A stretch of 64,000 nt of DNA from Parietaria judaica (GCA_954871525.1 OX940865.1:13716606-13780605), one strand, 5' to 3'. Shown: positions 52,816-63,594, numbered from the stretch's first letter. Program-made: numbers and translations. Notes: a model not told the origin generated them from the sequence alone.

Positions 52816-54707
52816 ATGCCTCGGTATGATGATCGGTACGGCAACAACCGTCTGTATGTCGGGCATTTGTCCTCGCGGACTCGCTCGCGCGATTTGGAGA
52901 GGCTTTTTAGCAGATACGGAAGGTATGTTCTTTCGCAGATTTCGGCTTGTTTGGTTATGCAAATTTGCTGGGTTTTGTTCCTTTTCTGAAGTTAATTGAT
53001 TTGGATGTTGTCTTTTTCCATAGTTTCTCTCTTTTGTATGTTAATTGAATAGCTGAAATGACACTGATACTGAGTTTTCGCTTGGGCTTGGGTATATCTT
53101 CCACCAATGTGTTGGGTTGGTTGGTTGGTTGGTGAGTTTTGGTGTCTTTGCCAAGCTGATTTAGGGTTTGGTGATAGGATTAATGTGAATAATCGTGCTA
53201 TATGTTGGGGCATTGCGCTCCGCGGTGTCGTGTTTTTTTAACTGAATGATTTTGTTGAAGGTTTCCGGGGTTTGAACTAAAACCTGGAGGTCTTTGGTGG
53301 GAGGGTGGCCATGGTGAGATTGGTGGAAATTCCTGGCCCGGTTGTATAGGAGACTTTGGCGATTCTTAATGCTGTTAATCTTAATGCTGTGTTTTAATGC
53401 AAATGGCAACAATCTCAAACTGGTGTCTAGTTCGTCCTGTGATGGGCGAAGTGTATGATGATGATGATGATGATGATGCACTTCCGATTCTTAAGTAACG
53501 ATAGCCTTACTGTTTCTGGCAACCCTTTACACAGAGTACGAGATGTGGACATGAAGAGTGATTTCGCCTTTGTTGTAAGTTTTACTTACTCTATCTTTAT
53601 ACTGCATGTGTATGTTGGGCAAGGATCCAATGCTCTGTAACATTGGTCCTTGCTTGGTTTCTGTGCTCACATTTTATTGCAGGAATTTAGCGATCCTCGA
53701 GATGCTGACGATGCAAGGTATAGCATGGATGGCCGTGATTTCGATGGGAGTCGTCTCGTTGTTGAGTTTTCGAGAGGGGTAGGAGTTTTTGAACCAGTGT
53801 CATCAACCCAAAATCCAATTTTTGTCATTGTTCTTTTAAACTTGAATAAATATCATTTTTTGTTCTTCCTTCTAGACACCTCGTAGCTCTCGGGAGTATC
53901 TAGGGCGGGGCCCGCCTCCCGGGTCTGGCCGTTGCTTTAATTGCGGTCTGGATGGCCATTGGGCTCGGGACTGCAAGGCCGGAGATTGGAAGAACAAGTG
54001 TTACCGCTGTGGCGAGAGAGGCCACATTGAACGGCAATGCAAGAACAGCCCAAAGGAACTGAAGTAATTGCTTGCTTTTTTGCTTAAGCTTTTCTGCTTT
54101 GCTTGCAACATTGTTGGTTCTAATTTCCTTGTATGTCGTGGATTTGTACTTTGCAGGCGTGGGGACTCACGATCACCGGTGAGGTCTCGCTCTCGCTCGC
54201 CTCATCGTCGCAGAAGCCGCAGCCGTAGTTACAGCCGAGACCGCAGCTACAGGTAAGGCTGTTCCTGTTCTTTTGTTTTTTTATACTTCTATTTTTTCGT
54301 AATTATCTTCCTTGATAAGAAGATTAAAAGTACCGTCATAACCTGTTGGTCCCTTTTCTTTCTTCACCAGTCGGTCCAGATCTCCTGTTAGAAGAGGACA
54401 AAGCTACGATCGTGATGGATCAAGGAGCCCTGAGCCGAGGGACAGGAAACGGAGTGTCACACCCGACGCCAGAAGCCCCAAAGAGAGAAGAAGCCTCTCT
54501 CCCATGAACGGCCATGAAGACGTCGATGAGCGTAACGGCAGCCTTAGCCCTAAGGGGAAGAGCAGAGACTCCATGAGCCCCGAAAAGGACAGCCCGGTGG
54601 CCCGCACCAATGGACGAAACGCGAGTCCGAGAGACGACGACAGGAGTCCCGTGGACGAAGAGGAGGAGGAAGCCCGCCGTTCTCCGAGAGGCAGCGAGTC
54701 GCCTTGA
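52816..54707 (+). CDS. RS2Z33: RS2Z-type SR splicing factor with RRM and two zinc knuckles
   Basis: Nuclear serine/arginine splicing factor that binds pre-mRNA and spliceosome proteins. Coding exons: 52816-52922, 53535-53574, 53683-53778, 53876-54063, 54157-54252, 54371-54707; GT-AG, frame continuous, 287 residues. The RRM (about 11-80) has [17 protein letters not shown] and [17 protein letters not shown]. Two CCHC knuckles follow: [14 protein letters not shown] and [14 protein letters not shown]. Then an RS region ([19 protein letters not shown]) and an SP-rich acidic tail ending GSESP. Two knuckles distinguish RS2Z32/33 from single-knuckle RSZ proteins; 32 versus 33 cannot be settled. The first coding intron is long (612 bases) and splits the RRM, as in plant homologues where it is alternatively spliced. 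Confidence 0.95.
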
Positions 54708-56219
54708 GAGTGTTGTTTGGTGATGAAGATTTGTCGTTTTATGTTTGGGAGACTGAGTTATGTAGTAATGCGACTTGTTTTTGTGGATTTTTATGTGCTC
54801 TGACTATTCATAGTCGTTTATTTCAGTGTTGTGTTATGCATGCAACATTTAGACTCTTCTTCATGTCTTGGTCCTTATTCTATTGTTTTTCATCTCATCC
54901 TTTTTATGCTTTATTGAGGAAATCTGGTCTTTTTTTAAAACTGGACCAGGTCTGGTTTTGAAAAGCTGAAAAATTACAACTTGCACCCAAGGGTTTTAGA
55001 AATTATTCTCCGCAAACTAAGTCTTATTTTTTTTAGATTATACAGAGGATTGTGTCGATGTGAATTATGGGTATATTCAGTGGCGGATCCAGGACTTTTG
55101 TGTAGGGGGGCCGAAAAAAATTCAACGACATATCAATATAAATTTATTGTTTTTTCGACACTATATTTTGCATCTTTTTTTTTTTAATTTTTATGATATA
55201 AATATTCAAATATATTGTACTTTGTACCCGTTGTTATAATGAATTTCTAGTGATATATATAGATAAATATTTTTTTTTTCATTTTATTTGCTTTTATATC
55301 ATCCTGTAATGTTTAATATGCGAAATGAAAATTGTCCGACGATCAAAGATCCTGATATATATATAAAAGAAAAAAAACATTATATAAAGAAATCATTAAT
55401 GCATTAATCATCTTTAATGTCGTTAATTACACATTTACATGAATCTTACTATATTAGGAAAGTTTTACCACTTTTGTGTAATAATTCTAAAATACAAGGA
55501 CATTGTTGTAAATTAAAAAAAATGCTAATAAAATTGTCACGTGTTTCGGTGTTTGGTTCCAAGTTCCAACTTGCAAAAGTCAATAAGCAATATTGATCAG
55601 GTTTTTGTAAAATAGTAATATCAGAAAATGAGTAATTTATAAATAAAAATAATTAAACAACTAAAAAATAATAAAGGTTTTTAAAGGTCTGAATTTTCGA
55701 GGGGCTTGAATCGAGAGTAAATCTCCATTGCATCTTGGTCCCATACTCATTCTCCTCCACATTCTCGTCGTAATTCTCCTCGTCCTCATTCTCATCATAA
55801 TCCTCATCCTCATCCTCATCATCATACTCATCCTCATCCCCAACCTCATACTCCGCCTCCTCCTCCACCAGATTAGCCCCACCACATCATATTCGTGGTA
55901 CGGTACTCCATGTGGCGGCGGTGGTGCCGGTTCGTTGTATTCTACAATCCACCTGCATAAATCAATTAAGCTTATCGTCTTATCTGCTACATTTGATTAG
56001 ACGATAAGCTCAGTGAATTGATTTTTAACTGCATATCCTTTATTTGTGAGTTACCCGGTGTGGCTCGATTACTTAAGAGATCGTACTTTTTAGTGGGGAT
56101 TTTTTTTCCTGTGAAGGATATGCTAATAGCGATTCCTAAAGTGTTGATGCCAAAAATCAGATCAACATTGTTGCGGCCCACTTGTGCGGATTGGGCCGGG
56201 CCCCTCGTCGTTTGTTGAC
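54708..56219. other. Intergenic with low-complexity and transposon-end-like DNA
   Basis: The RS2Z 3' UTR occupies about the first 250 bases. CAGTGGCGGATCCAGGA near 55078 resembles one end of a widespread plant transposon, without a matching partner. A (CTCATC)n-type low-complexity tract at about 55745-55860 gives an Asp/Glu-rich frame on the minus strand that is not considered a gene. GATAAGCTCAG-type short inverted copies occur at 55968-56010. Confidence 0.4.
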
Positions 56220-57130
56220 TTTCTTCTGGGCTTGGGGCTTGGACTTCTTGGATTCCGGAGGTGATGGTGATGGTGATGTCGCGCCTTCTTGAGTGTGATG
56301 AGGCTTCCTACGTACCCATTTGCAACAAAGTAAGATCAGGTCATCTCGTAGTTCAAAGCAGGCGTTGATGGAGCCGTTCCTGAGTTGGCTTGGGTGAGCT
56401 TGGTGGCGATGGCCGAGACAGGAGTCGGACGGTGCTAAGACTTTCCTCTGACGAGTCGGCGATTCCCCTAGTGAGCTGGTGGCTAATGGCTTCGGTCGGA
56501 GTCGGACGACGTTTGGACTTTCCCCCGGTGTGTTCTCTCTGGCCCTGAGGCTGGAATCCGGTTGATCAGACCCTCCACTAACCGCCGAACTGGGACCGGG
56601 TCCCTCGACCCGTTACCACAAAGTCCTAAGACTCGGGATATAGGTCCATGAGCTCTGAGAACCAGAACCTCCGTGGGGCTGGTCGACAATCGGACCCTCC
56701 GCTAAATGTCAAACCGTGATCAGGTTCTCCGACCTGTTACCGCAAAGTCATAAGACTCGGGATATAGGTCGGCGATCGCTGAGAACCGGTTCCGAACTTA
56801 GTCGGAGATTTCTACTGAATATTTATAGAAGAGAGAAAACGGTGTTTATCGCTATAGAGCGTTTGAATCGGGGTTACCGTTTGTTCAGAATGAGCTTCTA
56901 TTTATAGGAGGGTCTAGGGACCTCCAAATAATTAATAATTACTTGTTAGAGGCCTTAAAGTAATTAAATATTACTTTGCGTGGCCTGCGTGGCTTGTGTG
57001 GCCACGCTAGGCCACGTTATGCCACGCTGGGCCACACTAGACTACGTTGAGCCACGCTAGGCCACGTTAAGCCACGCTAGGCCTTGCTGGGCCTCTCGAT
57101 TTTGAGATACGGACTTCCGGGGGACTTTTT
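56220..57130. repeat. Repeat-rich block, possible LTR fragment with tandem GCCACG units
   Basis: About 100 bases around 56573-56690 (core AAGACTCGGGATATAGGTC) recur near 56697-56800. A TATTTATAGGAGGGTC box near 56898 with flanking sequence resembles the promoter region of a plant LTR. From about 56975 to 57090 a tandem array of about 10-11-base units based on GCCACGCTAG / GCCACGTTA runs for ten or so copies with small changes. No protein domain recognised. Confidence 0.5.
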
Positions 57131-57432
57131 GGGCCGTTATTGCTTTACATTAATTTCGAAAAACACCCATAGCACTAACACTAACACTAAGTATTATCGG
57201 TTGCAACTTCTGTTCAACCATGCATTGAAAAAAATATAATTTGATATTGACCCCTTGTATGTATATCTATATAATTAATTAATTATAAGTTCTTTCACGA
57301 ACTATCTGGCAGCCCAATAAACAGAATTATATCGACTCGGTACACAAAGTGATCCAATATTCTTACACCATCTTCAATGAGTTTCTCGCTAAGTAAAGAT
57401 TAAATAACACAGACAACACCACATAAACGGCA

Positions 57433-58061
57433 ATGAATTTCTTATCCACAATGACCGCGCCATCTGCAAAAAACCCCGTCGTCAGAATGTCCAGTCGCCG
57501 GAAGCCAAAGCCGAAGCCGAGCCAAAGCGGGGGCTTCGGGGCGTCATCGGAGAGGAAGGAGCCGCTCTGGCGCTGCGCCGAGGGCTGCGGCGCGTGCTGC
57601 AAACTGGCGAAAGGACCGGGCTTCGCCTCCCCCGAAGAGATCTTCACTGAATCCTCTGACATTGAGCTCTACAGAAGCATGACCGGCCCTGACGGGTGGT
57701 GCCTGCACTATGAGAAAGCCACTCGCACGTGCTCTATCTACTCTGGTATTCGCTACACAGATTCTTCATGCTTTCAATCACCACATGATATCACTGACAT
57801 TGTTGCCGTTCATTACACAGACCGGCCCTACTTCTGTCGGGTCGAATCCGACGTGTTTCAGACGCTCTACGGGATACCCGCCAACCGTTTTAACAAGGAG
57901 GCCTGCAGGTTTTCCTCGCACTTCGTTAAAATCGTAAATTGATTTCCACATGAACTCACGGTTCCGGTTTCTGGTTCAGAAGTTGCAGGGACACGATCAA
58001 GGAAGTGTACGGTCCGGATTCGGAAGAACTTGTTAACTACAATCGCGCAATAGCGAGTTAA
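57433..58061 (+). CDS. YkgJ-type zinc/iron-chelating cysteine-cluster protein
   Basis: Three exons: 57433-57745, 57821-57908, 57980-58061; GT-AG, 160 residues. The cysteine cluster CAEGCGACCKLAKG (CxxxCxxCC, about residues 48-61) with later Cys at GWCLHYEKATRTCSIY, DRPYFCRVE and CRSCRDTIKEVYG matches the YkgJ/UPF0153 family, proposed to bind zinc or iron through four or more Cys. The first 35 residues are basic and Ser/Pro-rich, suggesting an organelle transit peptide (inference). The first intron (57746-57820) is 75 bases, a multiple of three without stop, so retention would insert 25 in-frame residues. Splicing is favoured because CSIYS-DRPYFC is contiguous in the family. Function in plants is not established. 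Confidence 0.85.
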
Positions 58062-58406
58062 CTCGGCTCTTTGTCTTTTCGGGGTGAACGTACGGCGAGA
58101 AAAACAGCGAGATTGTTAAAAAGATGAACACTTTTTTCTAGTGATTGGAAATCTTTTGCTTTTGCTAAGATGATGAGAAAATATTGAATAAGATGCCATA
58201 AAGAATCGATCTTTTCGTTATTCCCCTAATCTTTTTTGCCTCAAAAGAGATTCGATGATGAAGGGCCTTCCCCGAAAGTTATAAAGTGTGTCTTTAATCT
58301 TCACAAAAAAATATGATTCCTTTTCCCTTTTCTCGTGTATATAACTTGTATGTGAGTGTGTCAAATTCAAGTTCATCGCTGAAAGATCGGAACTTTATCC
58401 CCGAAA
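58062..58406 (+). promoter_or_regulatory. Short intergenic region with TATA box
   Basis: Contains the 3' UTR of the YkgJ-type gene and a TATATAA box at 58338-58344, about 63 bases before the next start codon. The spacing would put transcription start about 30 bases upstream of the ATG. Confidence 0.55.
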
Positions 58407-58964
58407 ATGGCATACTCAAATCCTGATGCAAACGAGGTTGCCGAATTTCAACATGCTCTTTCGTGGTATGTTAATGAATACGACGTTTCTCTGCCTAATG
58501 AAGACGACACACTCTTCAACTCCGGGGATTACCACAACGACTGGCTGTTTCCGATGGAAACGCCATACTCCGCTTCACCAGAGGAGTCTGTCGGAGGTGA
58601 CAGCTGGCAGCAGCAGTTTGATTCCGTTTTCAGCTGTTCCTGGCTAGAAAACTACGTCCCCCCTGAAAAAGAGAACAACGGTGTCGAAGAAAGAGAGTGC
58701 TCGGATCAAAACTGGGAGTGGCACGAGAGCCACATTGGTTTTGAAAACGAAGATGTAAAAAGCTACTCCACGACTTCTGGTGATGATGATGATCCTTGGT
58801 CCTTCTGTTCTTCATTGGGATTCAGTAGAGACGACGTTTCTCCGTACCAGAGACAGGATGAGAACAGAGTTGCGAACGAGAGAGAGCTGCGTGAAGTTGC
58901 GGTTTACGAAAGCTTATTTGGCTACTGGCCTTGCTTGTATGAAAGGAAGCCCTTTTTTCTTTAA
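58407..58964 (+). CDS. Acidic, Trp-rich protein of unknown function
   Basis: A 185-residue single-exon frame. It is strongly acidic with many Asp, Glu, Ser and Trp: examples are NDWLFPMETPYS, SCSWLENYVPP, DQNWEWHES and DDDDPWSFCSSLGF. The C-terminus (LREVAVYESLFGYWPCLYERK) is the best conserved-looking part and its FGYWPCL phrase recalls short uncharacterised plant proteins; I do not recognise a named domain. No signal peptide or membrane helix. A TATA box at suitable distance supports transcription. Confidence 0.65.
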   Translation: MAYSNPDANEVAEFQHALSWYVNEYDVSLPNEDDTLFNSGDYHNDWLFPMETPYSASPEESVGGDSWQQQFDSVFSCSWLENYVPPEKENNGVEERECSDQNWEWHESHIGFENEDVKSYSTTSGDDDDPWSFCSSLGFSRDDVSPYQRQDENRVANERELREVAVYESLFGYWPCLYERKPFFL

Positions 58965-59749
58965 GAAAGGTGAGACACAAGCAAGCAAATGAAAAGTCGA
59001 CGCAAATAACTATGCACTGTCACAGTAAAAAAAATCCTTTTTGTTGACTTTTATTGCAGCAGGTTTCAAATGTAATAATAATCTGAGAAATGTGTTTAAG
59101 ACAGTTAAATTTATGCTTTTGTTTAATTAATCTTTCATGATTACTGACAGTAAATCAACCCGTTTCAACAAAACTCTAGGGGCGAAACCCGAAAAATTCT
59201 TTGACCTAACACCCTTTTTTGGCCCTTTCAAAACCAACTCCAATCCAGGTCCCGTTTCGAAAATCACTGTACCTGGGATCCGGGCTTTAACCGGGCCAAA
59301 GATAGGTGAAATATTCTTCTACAAACTAACAAATATTACAATCTTGCCTTCAGTTATTACCCTGTTTTATTTTTTCCTTAATTTAGGTAAGCCATCATTT
59401 TAGTTCTATAGTTCTATTTCAATATGGTCAAACAAAGATTAAAAAACCAAAACAAAAGTCAGTTTATTCCGAAATTCGGATTCTCTACTACCAAAACCGA
59501 AAATTCGGTCTAATCAGGGGTATGTCGAACTCGATCATCTCCAAATCTAGGTGAATAATACATTTCCAAACAAAATTCTCTATTCTAGTACAAAGTAGGA
59601 GAATTATTTTTTACAAGTAAACAAACATCGCAAACCGCTTCTGAATCCTATCGTGTTTTCTTCCTTCTCTGCTACTCGTAGTAAAATTTATGTTAGGAAC
59701 AACTTACTGTACAGTGTAGGAATCAAAAAGCCAAAGGTAAGCTGCATAA
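58965..59749. other. Intergenic between convergent genes
   Basis: 3' UTRs of the two convergent genes plus AT-rich DNA. A frame near 59137 has no recognisable domain. Confidence 0.4.
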
Positions 59750-60970
59750 TCACAAGACATTGCCAAGCGCTAGATCATCTTCAATGTCGTCCCCATCCTC
59801 AAATAGCTTCAAGAACCGAGCTTGATCCTGTTCTCTCTTTCTCTTTTGCCAGTACTTGTATGCAACTATCAACGCCAGGACTAACACAGTCGAGACTACG
59901 ACGCTGATCACGATAATTACTGCCACGTGGACTCCTTTTCCTCCTTCATGTGAGTCTGAGCTCGCAACCGAAGCTGCAAATGAAGCACGAGTCAAAAGTT
60001 AGCTTCCAATCTTGGGTATAAATCCGATAATATGGTAATGGAATAGACTGAATCGAAAAATCAACTTACGTGAAACAAAAGGTATACACTGGGGACAAGA
60101 GAACGTAGCATTGACTTCCTTGTCTTTTAATCGGATGTACTTCCCATCGGCAGAGAAGTCCGAAGGGCAAAACTCCCACTCGTCGTAAACGTCGTCCGAT
60201 TTGATCAGGTCTCTCTCGTAAAACCCACATCGTTTGCATTTCTTGTCCAAAAGTTCCGTAAGCGGCTGAAAAAACATACATGAATTCCTAACATAAGAAC
60301 GTCTTGAACTCACGAAAAACAATAACAGAATTGTTCTCCGAGTAGCTTCGCTGCACATGATCCGACACACAGAAGCAACTTTACTCGAAAATAACCGCAT
60401 AATCAACAGGTACAGTTTAAACTTTCTGCGAAGATTCCGACCAAACCGATGAACCATGAGCAAATCCAAAGCACTAATCTAGCTTGTGTTCTAAGATTGC
60501 GAAGCTTAAAACTAGTAAAAAGATCGATCAAGAAGTAGCGAACGATTGAACCCAATGTCTGAGGAACCAACCAAGAGGATGATCTTCCATCGAATTAGGA
60601 AGTTTCTTTTCCATGGAGATGAAAGAAGAGTCACGAGAACCAACCTGCCAAGACTCCTCGCCTTTGAACGCATACAACTGGTTCGAGTTCTTGACGTCAG
60701 GCAAATCCGTGGCGTTCTCGCCTTTGCATCGAAAATACACCTCTGGTTTCACCGCCTTCAGTACCTCGTGAGTCTTGTATATCTCGATCGACTCCAATGT
60801 CACGATCGCCGATGCCGCAAGCCCTAGCTCGCAAAACGAAAGCTCCATCAGGGGATCGAATACCACCAAGGACGGCCATTTCAATCTCCGACACGAATTT
60901 TACCTGAGAATGTGGCGGCGGAGAGCACGAAGACGGCGGAGATCGCGGACTGTGCGGCGAGAATCGCCAT
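59750..60970 (-). CDS. Type I membrane protein of an uncharacterised plant family
   Basis: Four exons in transcript order: 60970-60904, 60823-60645, 60265-60070, 59973-59750; GT-AG, frame continuous, 221 residues. Signal peptide about 1-22 (MAILAAQSAISAVFVLSAAT). The lumenal or extracellular part has SIEIYKTHEVLKAVKPEVYF, CKGENATDLPDVKN, KGEESWQPLTEL and Cys pairs (KKCKRCGFYERD, EFCPSDFSADGKYIRLK, FSCPQCIPF). A transmembrane helix (about 162-186) is followed by a cytosolic tail KYWQKRKREQDQ and an acidic DGDDIEDDL. The family is conserved in plants but I know no function. The six or so Cys and NAT sequons fit a secretory-pathway domain. The start is chosen for the signal peptide. Confidence 0.85.
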
Positions 60971-61584
60971 AGCCAGTTTCTTGAAGCTCGATCGACGATG
61001 AAAACGGTGTCGTTTACGAGCTGAGAAATGTTTGCGTGAGGGAACAAAGGAAGTTGGGAGGAATCAGGACGGACAATGGAGAAGGGTTCTAATGTGCGCC
61101 GAGGGTAACGTGCGCGCCACTTAAGGAGATTACGTGGTGAGATATTATCGTTGACCCGTTTCGTTTGACTTTGGAGCTCATAGGTTTGACTTTGACCATT
61201 ACCATGGTTACGCTTAGAAGTTAGAACTTGGAAAGTACGTATTCTTTGTAATATATATTTTTGTGGTATAAGAACTCAATTTTGTATCAACATTTCTTTC
61301 ATTCTTTTTTTGCGATGAATAGTGTCGAAAAGTTACAAAGTTTTTTATTTATTATTTACCAGTTGTCGGAAATCATGTGTTTTGTCATTCAATTTCAATC
61401 TAATCTCAAATTTATTAATATAACCTTTATTTATGGCGGAGGAAAACCGTGGTGACAACGATCAATGAGGTTTGCAATAATTAAACCAAAATACCCCAAA
61501 ATCAAAACAAACCTTCAATATCAACTCAAAACTACTAAACTCAACAAAATAACATTTTAAAAATATCTAAGATAAGCAACACTC
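60971..61584. other. Promoter of the type I membrane protein and spacer
   Basis: The region next to 60971 should be its 5' UTR and promoter on the minus strand. The rest is AT-rich without recognised content. Confidence 0.4.
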
Positions 61585-62140
61585 ATTTTGTCCAATCTAA
61601 AAAACTTTTTATAGGAAAAGTAAGATCACTAAAATTCGTAAATAAATTTTCTTTACCGTGAGCACCATAACGAGCTAAAGTATCAACGACTTTATTCCAT
61701 TCTGTATAAAAATGATGGATTACGTAATTTATATCATCCAATAATTAAATTATAAGTTGTTCTCAAAAGTTCCAAAGATACCAAATATTGCACTTACGAG
61801 CATGGATCCAACCCACGACAATTTTACAATCACATTCGATATAATACCATCATAGCCCATTTGCTTAAATATAATTATACCTTCTACAATAGCCCTAATT
61901 AATTCCGCTTCATTATTTGAAAAAATACCAAAATATTTTGAAAGCCAAAAATCAATATTTGAGTTAACGTTTATCAAGATATAAATACTTGTACGTCTTA
62001 ATTTAGAGTTTAATGATGCACATGTATTGTTTGCGTAACGGATTTTAATGAGACTTGGACGGAATTGAGATTTGAAGTTGCTTTGTGGCCTTTGGATACT
62101 ATTGCCACATAAAAAAAAAGAGTGAGAATATAATAGCACA
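61585..62140 (-). pseudogene. LINE RNase H remnant
   Basis: Minus-strand translation with one or more frame changes gives pieces of the RNase H (RVT_3) domain found at the end of plant LINEs: FSNNEAELIRAIVEGI, FKQMGYDGI and, after a break, TEWNKVVDTLARYGAHGKEN followed by a stop near 61590. In the family these correspond to the NEAEL-AIxEG core and the final NxVADxLAR segment. No reverse transcriptase is present here and no flanking target duplication was found. Confidence 0.6.
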
Positions 62141-62182
62141 CTTAGTATAGAATTAGCTCCTTATACCAAAAACATGATTATA

Positions 62183-62291
62183 AATATATTACCAATAACT
62201 TTTCTAGCTTGAAGCACATATTTTGCTGACACTGTTCAATAATTAATCAGCAAAATGTGCTTCAAGCTAGAAAAGTTATTGGTAATATATT
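62183..62291. ncRNA. Short hairpin, miRNA-precursor-like
   Basis: 62183-62229 and 62247-62291 are inverted copies, matching fully except for a two-base bulge (extra AT in the left arm within GCACATATTTTGC). The loop is 17 bases (62230-62246). A transcript from either strand would form a stem of about 45 pairs, the size of a plant miRNA or young siRNA precursor. Expression is unknown and it could equally be a small palindromic MITE. The arm sequence is not a miRNA family I recognise. Confidence 0.4.
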
Positions 62292-62928
62292 ATTATTATT
62301 TACATCATTCAATGATCATCTATCTCTTAGCTCAAATTAGGCATTTGCAGTTAAAAAGACAAAAAAATCGATTTTACCATGGACATTTTGTAGCTGTACA
62401 TTTGATATATAATACATAATCTTTGGTCTGTCAAAATATATGCATGTAATAGAGTATCTTTAATATTCTCAATTAGTATTATGAATAAATATATATACTC
62501 AATGTCAAAACCCTGATCGATTCATTTGTGCTCCTTACCATTCTATTGAGGACTTTTGAATTTTTATATAATATTATTCGCACGTGTATATTATATGTAT
62601 ATATACTGCATATATATGCTCTATATATATTCCAACATGCAAAGAGGATACAAACGAACGTGGTGAGAAATGGTCTTCGTGATAAACCCAATGGCACGAT
62701 TTGGTCCTCATAAAACATAGAAAAGAAACCCTAAAGACAAGGACATCTTTTTTTAGTACATTCTAAAACAAATTAAAAAAAAAAAAAAAAAAACATAACA
62801 AATCCCAAAGTTTCATTATTCCCACACATTGACGCTGCTCTCTCGGATGACGAGAGCAGCCACCGAAAGCAGCATCCTCCAAAACGACACCCTCCCAACC
62901 CCCACCAGCCCCAACTACGACCCGCCCG
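62292..62928. other. Intergenic, promoter of the CAP gene
   Basis: AT-rich with (TA)n patches near 62490 and 62625 and an A-run at about 62775-62792. The last 100 bases are C-rich, consistent with the 5' UTR. No gene otherwise. Confidence 0.4.
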
Positions 62929-63594
62929 ATGTCGCCGCCGTCGCCGCTGGCCGTCTCTCTCCTCCTCGTGCTCCTCGCCGCCGCAGCTGTCGCTGTGGCC
63001 GAGGCCCGCGCGCGGCCGTACGTGCCTCGGCTGCGCCCGGGCGGGCGCCGCGTGTCGCTCTCCCGCGAGTTCATGCACGCCCACAACAACGTGCGGCGCC
63101 GCTTGGGCGAGAAGCCGCTGAGGTGGGACAGCCATCTGGCGCGGTACGCGCGGCGGTGGGCGGCGCAGCGGTTCTACGACTGCCGGATGATCCACTCGTA
63201 CGGGCCGTACGGCGAGAACATCTTCTGGGGCGGGCGGGACCACTGGACGGCCAGCGAGGCCGTGGAGTCGTGGGTGAAGGAGGACCGGTTCTACAACCCG
63301 GCCACCAACGAGTGCGCCGTCGGCCAGATGTGCGGCCACTACACGCAGGTCGTGTGGCGCGACAGCCGCCGCGTCGGCTGCGCGCGACAGCGCTGCCTCA
63401 ACGGCGGTGTTCTGATATTCTGCGAGTACGACCCGCCCGGGAACTACGTCAACGAGAACCCTTTTGGATCCATCGACGCGATCGAACCGCTCTCCGGAAC
63501 GCCCGACGGAGTCTCTGTAACAGTCGACCCGCTTCCCGACACCCCGAATTCTAACACCCCCTCGGTAAATATTACTCCGTCACCACCTTCATAA
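62929..63594 (+). CDS. Secreted CAP/PR-1-like protein with C-terminal extension
   Basis: A 221-residue intronless gene. A signal peptide (about 1-26, Leu/Ala/Val-rich) and a basic linker precede the CAP domain. CAP hallmarks: FMHAHNNVRRRLG, ARYARRWAAQR, YGENIFWGG, CGHYTQVVWRDSRRVGCAR and FCEYDPPGNY. The His and Glu residues of the CAP cavity are present and the usual six Cys are visible. PR-1 proteins are apoplastic, bind sterols and are linked to defence. In PR-1 the last part, after CNYD, can be released as a CAPE peptide; here the site reads CEYD-PPGNYVNENPF. About 40 Pro/Ser/Thr-rich residues follow, which ordinary PR-1 lacks. The gene is very G/C-rich relative to flanks. Confidence 0.92.
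   Translation: MSPPSPLAVSLLLVLLAAAAVAVAEARARPYVPRLRPGGRRVSLSREFMHAHNNVRRRLGEKPLRWDSHLARYARRWAAQRFYDCRMIHSYGPYGENIFWGGRDHWTASEAVESWVKEDRFYNPATNECAVGQMCGHYTQVVWRDSRRVGCARQRCLNGGVLIFCEYDPPGNYVNENPFGSIDAIEPLSGTPDGVSVTVDPLPDTPNSNTPSVNITPSPPS

Noticed and set aside
55075..55120. CAGTGGCGGATCCAGGA, like the end of a known plant transposon
   Set aside because: No matching inverted end or target duplication found nearby, so not called as an element.
55653..55868. Asp/Glu-rich frame on the minus strand resembling an acidic protein
   Set aside because: Produced by a CTCATC-type low-complexity tract; the other end and flanks show no coding features.
62773..63339. Long minus-strand and alternative plus-strand frames over the CAP gene
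   Set aside because: Shadows of a G/C-rich coding region; only the 62929 frame has signal peptide and CAP motifs.
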